Source: Desulforamulus aquiferis (lineage in GTDB: Bacteria; Bacillota; Desulfotomaculia; Desulfotomaculales; Desulfotomaculaceae). From it: a DNA stretch of 43,688 bases. The DNA lies in NCBI GenBank assembly GCA_004143605.1, contig AWVY01000026.1:3337-47024 (forward strand), given 5' to 3'. Position 1 is the stretch's first letter. Each line of letters starts with the position of its first letter. This document shows positions 39,132 through 43,688 of this stretch, piece by piece. The notes under the pieces were generated by a model. The model did no database searches, was not told the origin of the DNA, and saw only the letters and a list, made by a program, of their open reading frames with translations. A program made the position numbers and the translations under genes.

Positions 39132-40377
39132 ATGAGTTATGTAATACTAGAGGTCGGGCTTGCCCTGGGAATTATTACGGTGGCAGGACATCTGGCTAAC
39201 CGATTGAAATTTTCAATTGTTCCTATATTAATCGTCGCCGGTATAATAGTTGGACCACATGCTCCACAGATAGGGGTCTTTGATTTTAGATTTATCGCCA
39301 GCGCTCCTCTGATTGATTTTATGGGAAGACTAGGGGTAATCTTTCTTCTTTTTTACCTGGGTCTAGAATTTTCCGTGGGCCGCCTATTAAAGGCCGGTCG
39401 TTCTATTTTTATTGGTGGAACCATTTATATGTTGATTAACTTTTCCCTGGGCTTATTACTACCCTGGCTCTGGGGTTGGCCACCCCGTGAGATACTTGTG
39501 GTTGCAGGGATTATTTGTATATCTTCCAGTGCCATTGTGGCCAAGGTTTTGGTAGACCTAAAAAGGGCCGCCAGGCCTGAGACGGAAATGATACTTGGCC
39601 TGATGATGTATCAGGACGTGTTTGTGGCCATATATCTGTCAATTGTCTCCGGTCTGGTGTTGACCGGGGCAACATCTACACCGGGCGTTCTAAAATCTGC
39701 AGCAGTGGCCCTGGGCTTTATGGTGGGAGTGCTGTTGCTGGGCCGCAGTTGGTAAAACACTTGAACCGTTGGCTTAATATTCCCTCTGATGAAGTCTTTA
39801 TGCTGGCTGTATTTGGTGCCTTGATTTTCGTAGCAGGCTTTTCCGAGACTATTCATGTGGCTGAAGCCATTGGAGCCTTATTGGTGGGATTAGTTCTAGC
39901 AGAAACTGAGCACCTAGATAGAATAGAGCATTTAGTGGTCCCCTTTAGGGACTTCTTTGGAGCCATGTTTTTCTTTAGCTTTGGCTTGAGTATTGATCCC
40001 TTGGGTTTGGGAGGTGCAGTTTGGCCCGCCCTGATAGCAGTGGTGGTTACAATACTAGGCAATTTTGCGGCAGGACTGCTGGCAGGAAAGTCCGCAGGCC
40101 TTTCACCAATGGGTCGTACTAATGTAGGGCTGACAATTGTTTCGCGGGGTGAGTTTTCTATTATTCTGGCTAATCTTGCAAGGCAGGAGGCTTGTTACCG
40201 GCAGTCCAATCCTTTGCGGCCTTATATGTATTAATACTTGCAATTACTGGGCCTCTGCTTACTAAAGAATCTAAATGGATATATAATCGGTTATGTCCTG
40301 TTTTTAAATGGCCTAAACTAACCTCTAAAACTAGAGGTAAAAAGTTACCACGGAGTGAAGTAGTCCCTTCTAAATAG
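39132..40377 (+). CDS. khtU: KhtU-like K+(Na+)/H+ antiporter (frame disrupted)
   Basis: About 414 residues, CPA2-type antiporter with about 12 membrane segments. Visible parts are GLALGIITVAGHLANRLKFS, GVIFLLFYLGLEFSVGRLL, GIICISSSAIVAKVLVDLKR and TNVGLTIVSRGEFSIILANL. Breaks near 39752 and 40188 are bridged by adjacent frames; the end reads FKWPKLTSKTRGKKLPR. With KhtT it exports potassium for pH and volume control. It is translationally close to khtT. Confidence 0.9.
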
Positions 40378-40397
40378 AATAGTGTACTTTGATGGGA

Positions 40398-40432
40398 AAA
40401 CATCCGGCACCTATTGAGGGTACCGGATGTTT
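40398..40432. terminator. Bidirectional intrinsic terminator
   Basis: aaacatccgg-acc and ggt-ccggatgttt pair with one mismatch around a 7-base loop. It separates khtU from the converging decarboxylase gene. Confidence 0.88.
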
Positions 40433-40472
40433 CATTTAATTTATTGGTTTTTGAATTTTTATAAAAAAATCT

Positions 40473-41633
40473 TTAACTTGCTGCCATTAATTTACAGGGC
40501 AGGGTTTCAACGATATCCTCCCAAATGACAGTTGGAGCCTTGGCAAAGCCGTTAAAGGTGGTGGCCGAAGCAGAAGAGTAGGCGCCGCAATTAGGTACTA
40601 AAATTAAATCATCTATATCCAGTGCCACAGTATTATGGTTTTGGAAGACAACATCTAGGGAGTCACAACTTGGGCCGGCAATGGTAGCATTTATTTCAGG
40701 GCCATCCTTAAAGGTTTCCATTTCGTATTTCCAGTGATCAAATAAAGCTCCAGAGAAGGTGCCGTAAATGCCTTCATCCAGGAAATACCATTGCTGACCG
40801 CTTCTCACCTGGGCACCAATTACCTTGGTAATTAGATTTACGGCGGTACCACAGATAAACCTACCTGGTTCAGCCCAAATTTCTGTATCAGGGAAAAGTC
40901 TGTTTAGCTCAGTTTGAATTTGCCTGGTCATAGAAAATATATCAAAATTGTCATCCACCGAGGGGATGGGAAATCCTCCGCCAATATCAAGAATTCTAAG
41001 CATTATACCCCTTTGAGCAGCCTCATCAAAAATTGAACGGGAAATTGCTAGGGCCTTGAGGTAAGCGTCCGAACAGGTATTTTGGCTTCCTACATGAAAA
41101 CATAGGCCTGCCACATCTAAGCCCTTGGCTTTAGCCGATAATAATAGATCCAGGGCTTCTTCCGGAGCAACGCCAAATTTCTTGTTAAGATCCACCAGGG
41201 AATCCTTGTTGTCTATGCGGATTCTTAATAATACTGATGCCTCGGGCATGATTTTGACGATCCTATTTAATTCACCCTCACTGTCAAAGGTAAGCTGCTT
41301 AACTCCGGCACCCTTGGCTGTTGTGAGTCCTATTGAAGTTTTCACAGGGTTAGCGTAGACTATTCGTTCTGGAGCAATGCCCATATCCTTTAAGTCTATA
41401 ATTTCTCCATCTGAAGCTACGTCAAAGCATGAGCCCAACTCGACCAATCTTTTTACTAAATTTGGATCGGGGTTTGCCTTTACGGCGTAGAACAGTTTTA
41501 CACCGGGAAGCTGCTTGCGCAAAAATTTATAATTCTCCTCCACCTGATCCAAGGATAGAACCAACAGTGGGGTTCCATAGGTTTCTGCAAGGGTTTCAGC
41601 AGCCTCGCCAGTTAATTTAAAGGAATTTTTCAA
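40473..41633 (-). CDS. Fold type III PLP decarboxylase, ornithine (lysine) decarboxylase type
   Basis: Intact, 386 residues, alanine-racemase-like barrel. The PLP lysine is in FYAVKANPDPNLVKRL, the phosphate site is in ILDIGGGFP, EPGRFICG follows, and the dimer-partner Cys and Asp are in GPSCDSLDVV, as in eukaryotic-type ornithine decarboxylase (GPTCDGLD). It makes putrescine or cadaverine. It lacks the specificity signature I would expect of diaminopimelate decarboxylase. TTG 41633 follows ggaggaaagagtca. It diverges from the MurE-like gene. Confidence 0.88.
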   Translation of the reverse strand: MKNSFKLTGEAAETLAETYGTPLLVLSLDQVEENYKFLRKQLPGVKLFYAVKANPDPNLVKRLVELGSCFDVASDGEIIDLKDMGIAPERIVYANPVKTSIGLTTAKGAGVKQLTFDSEGELNRIVKIMPEASVLLRIRIDNKDSLVDLNKKFGVAPEEALDLLLSAKAKGLDVAGLCFHVGSQNTCSDAYLKALAISRSIFDEAAQRGIMLRILDIGGGFPIPSVDDNFDIFSMTRQIQTELNRLFPDTEIWAEPGRFICGTAVNLITKVIGAQVRSGQQWYFLDEGIYGTFSGALFDHWKYEMETFKDGPEINATIAGPSCDSLDVVFQNHNTVALDIDDLILVPNCGAYSSASATTFNGFAKAPTVIWEDIVETLPCKLMAAS

Positions 41634-41881
41634 TGACTCTTTCCTCCGGTCCTAACGTAATTAGTCAACACACGAAAACAATTTTATCAACAGATTTGGG
41701 AATATGCAATATCATTTGGAAGAAAAACTTAGAAAAACAGCATTAAATTTAATTAATGGGGACAAACAGGGATAAAAGGCTATAAAACGGGATATTGCTG
41801 ATATCAATAGTCCAAGTCAGTAGAATATAAATACAACTCAATGGTTAGCATTAAGATAGATAGAGGAAATAGGTGAAATAT

Positions 41882-43423
41882 TTGCAATTATTAAAGCTCC
41901 TCAAGGGTTATCTAGCTATCAATTAATGGGTAATTCCGCTAAAGATATTACAGCTATTGCCAATCACACTGGAAATATTGTCCCTGGCTCACTGTTTATC
42001 TGTGTTCCAGGATTAAAGGTTGATGGGCATGATTATGCTCCCAGGCCATAGATAAAGGTGCAGCGGCTTTGGTGGTGGAAAGAGATATTGATGTTGATTG
42101 CACTAAAATCCTAGTGCGAGATGCCCGGCAGGCCCAGGCTCTACTTAGCCATGCCTTTCACGGTTATCCTTCAAGGGAAGTCGAAGTTATTGGTGTTACA
42201 GGAACCAATGGCAAGACCACCACTACTTCTTCATTGAATCAATACTAAACCAATTGGCCAAAATGCCGGGAGGATTGGTACAATTAATTGTCGGTATGGC
42301 AATTTAATTTTTCCCTCCAAACATACTACTCCCGATTCCATAAATTTAAATAAATTATTAAGTGAAATGGTTAAGTCTGGTACCAAGCAGTGGTGATGGA
42401 GGTATCCTCCCATGGTTTGGCCCAGAATAGGGTGATTGCCTGTGATTTTGATGTTGGAATTATATCAAACGTTACCCATGATCATTTTGACTTTCACAGG
42501 AATTATCAGAGTTACTTGGAGTCAAAGGCTTTATTATTTGAATATCTGGGTCGAGATAGGGAGGCAAAATCACGTCTAAAGTTTGCAGTGGCCAACGCCG
42601 ATGATGCCAGTTACGATTTTATAGTCAGCAAAGCTGCCGTACCGGTTCTTAGTTACAGTATTTATGGTCCCAGTGATATAAGGGCATCAAATATTGAATT
42701 AAAATCTAATGGATCGTCATTTGAAATTAAGGTGGGTGGCAAAAAATATAAGTTTTTTTTAAAACTACCCGGACTATTTAATATTTATAACGCATTATCG
42801 GCAATTGCCTATGCCTGGGGCAGGAATTACCAATTCGAAGGGGTACAGTCTGCCCTGGCAGAGGTACAGAGGGTGCCGGGCAGATGCCAGCGTGTTGATG
42901 AAGGACAAGATTTCGAGGTAATTGTAGACTTTGCCCATAATCCAGACGGACTTAAAAACATTCTTACCTTTGCTCCCAAAATACCTGAAACCAAACGTAT
43001 CATAGTCTTCGGCTGTGAAGGCGGCAAGGATAAAACTAAGAGACAAATTATGGGCTATATAGCAGGCATGCTTGCGGACTTTACAATAGTTACCATGGAC
43101 AACCTATATTCCGAGGAACCCTTAGAGGTTGTCCAACAAATAGAAAAGGGATTGTTAGAGGCTGGAAGAAGAGAAGGCTTAGACTATATAATCATTTTGG
43201 ACAGGGCAGAAGCCATAAAAGAAGCAATTGCTATGGCTGATAGTGGTGACCAGGTAATCATAGCAGGTAAGGGGCATGAAACCACACAAACTATTTATAA
43301 ACAGGTGAAGCCTTATGTGATTGGGAGATAGCGGCTGGTGCCATTCAGATGAAATTAAGGAACAGTTTAAAAAACTCCAAAATCTATTATTTAGCCTCCT
43401 TGCAGTTGCAGCAAGATTGCTAG
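41882..43423 (+). CDS. MurE-family UDP-MurNAc-peptide ligase (several frame breaks)
   Basis: About 513 residues, adds an amino acid to UDP-MurNAc-dipeptide. ATP loop GVTGTNGKTTT; MEVSSHGLAQNRVIACDFDV; the carbamylated Lys in YLESKALLFEYL; NYQFEGVQSALAEVQRVPGR; and VIIAGKGHET are all present. The substrate motif, DNPR in diaminopimelate-adding enzymes, reads DNLY here (TMDNLYSEEP). Breaks near 41925, 42048, 42230, 42265, 42390 and 43317 are bridged by adjacent frames. The end reads IYYLASLQLQQDC. TTG start after aggtgaaata. It is a paralogue outside a dcw cluster and is followed by a FemAB gene. Confidence 0.85.
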
Positions 43424-43453
43424 ATGCCTATTTCAAAGATAGAGGGGATAGTC

Positions 43454-43688
43454 ATGTACAAGGTAGTGGAAGTAACTCAAGAACAGCGAGAACATTTTGA
43501 CGATATCATAAAAGAATATCCCAGTGTGATTTTATGCAGACCTATACCTGGGGAAATTTAAAGGAAAAAACGGGCTGGGTGCCATTTAGGCTGTTGTTTT
43601 ACAAGGGCGAGGCTGTCAAGGGAGCTGCATCAATTTTAAAAAAGAAGCTACCCTTTAGCAACTTTTCCTTTTTGTATATTCCCAGGGG
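43454..43688 (+). CDS. FemAB/FemX-like peptidoglycan bridge transferase, start only (frame disrupted)
   Basis: Truncated by the window edge. ATG after agagggga; the N-terminus reads MYKVVEVTQEQREHFDDIIK. After a break near 43530 it continues as QTYTWGNLKEKTGWVPFRLL and ASILKKKLPFSNFSFLYIPR. The Q-T-W-W-like opening and the LYIPR segment are typical of GNAT-fold FemAB transferases, which add amino acids from aminoacyl-tRNA to the peptidoglycan stem. It lies 30 bases after the MurE-like gene and is probably cotranscribed. Confidence 0.8.

Noticed and set aside
1..43688. CRISPR arrays, tRNA or rRNA genes, prophage, transposase genes
   Set aside because: No regularly spaced repeats, no cloverleaf or ribosomal sequence, and no phage or transposase motifs were seen.

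Overview
The window looks like chromosomal DNA of an anaerobic, spore-forming Firmicute of the Peptococcaceae / Desulfotomaculum-like group. The evidence is a SpoVA-type spore operon, AGGAGG-type ribosome binding sites, frequent TTG/GTG starts, a clostridial GlgC/GlgD pair, a DsrMK/HdrDE-like membrane electron-transfer pair, and moderate-to-low GC with a very AT-rich spacer. No rRNA, tRNA, CRISPR array or transposase gene was found.

Layout, left to right. 1-193: right half of a dispersed palindromic repeat and a hairpin. 194-5073 (minus strand): htpG, a lipoprotein, a Nudix hydrolase, a DUF4363 protein and a DUF421/YetF membrane protein. 5274-8997 (plus): a sporulation operon of two DUF1657 proteins, a DUF421-DUF1657 fusion, spoVAC, spoVAD, spoVAE and a YhcN/YlaJ lipoprotein. 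This content closely resembles the mobile spoVA2mob operon linked to strong spore heat resistance in Bacillus. 9093-12496 (plus): a BglII/BstYI-like nuclease relic or gene, nadE and a lipoprotein. The lipoprotein lies between two copies of a MITE/REP-like repeat, and these copies supply the last codons of nadE and malQ. 12637-21887 (minus): a six-gene glycogen operon, glgB-glgC-glgD-glgA-GH13 amylase/pullulanase-malQ. 22156-24431 (minus): pheA and a chemoreceptor-like protein with its Cache-like sensor at the C-terminus. 24685-26790 (plus): a divergent cis-prenyltransferase and a DUF4365-like protein. 26834-29412 (minus): the DsrMK/HdrDE-like pair. 29413-30430: about 1 kb of AT-rich DNA without a gene. 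30431-32125: an O-methyltransferase and a divergent LysR regulator. 32157-32416: a full copy of the palindromic repeat. 32690-36675 (plus): an orphan branched-chain amino acid binding protein, pfkA, a ComFB protein and a GT4 glycosyltransferase. 36748-38031: small proteins of unknown function. 38167-40377 (plus): yqeY and the khtTU K+/H+ antiporter. 40473-43688: an ornithine-type decarboxylase (minus), then a MurE paralogue and the start of a FemAB-type transferase (plus).

Two functional blocks stand out. One is the spore inner-membrane block (two DUF421 proteins, DUF1657 proteins and SpoVACDE). The other is the self-contained glycogen synthesis and turnover operon. The MurE paralogue with an altered substrate motif next to FemAB is the best candidate for unusual cell-wall chemistry.

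Caveat: about two thirds of the genes need one or more single-base frame corrections, including htpG, nadE, pfkA, pheA and glgABC. Reading continues in the neighbouring frame with good family similarity on both sides. This pattern points to uncorrected sequencing or assembly indels rather than genome decay. Coordinates below therefore span whole reconstructed genes, and the broken frames are noted.
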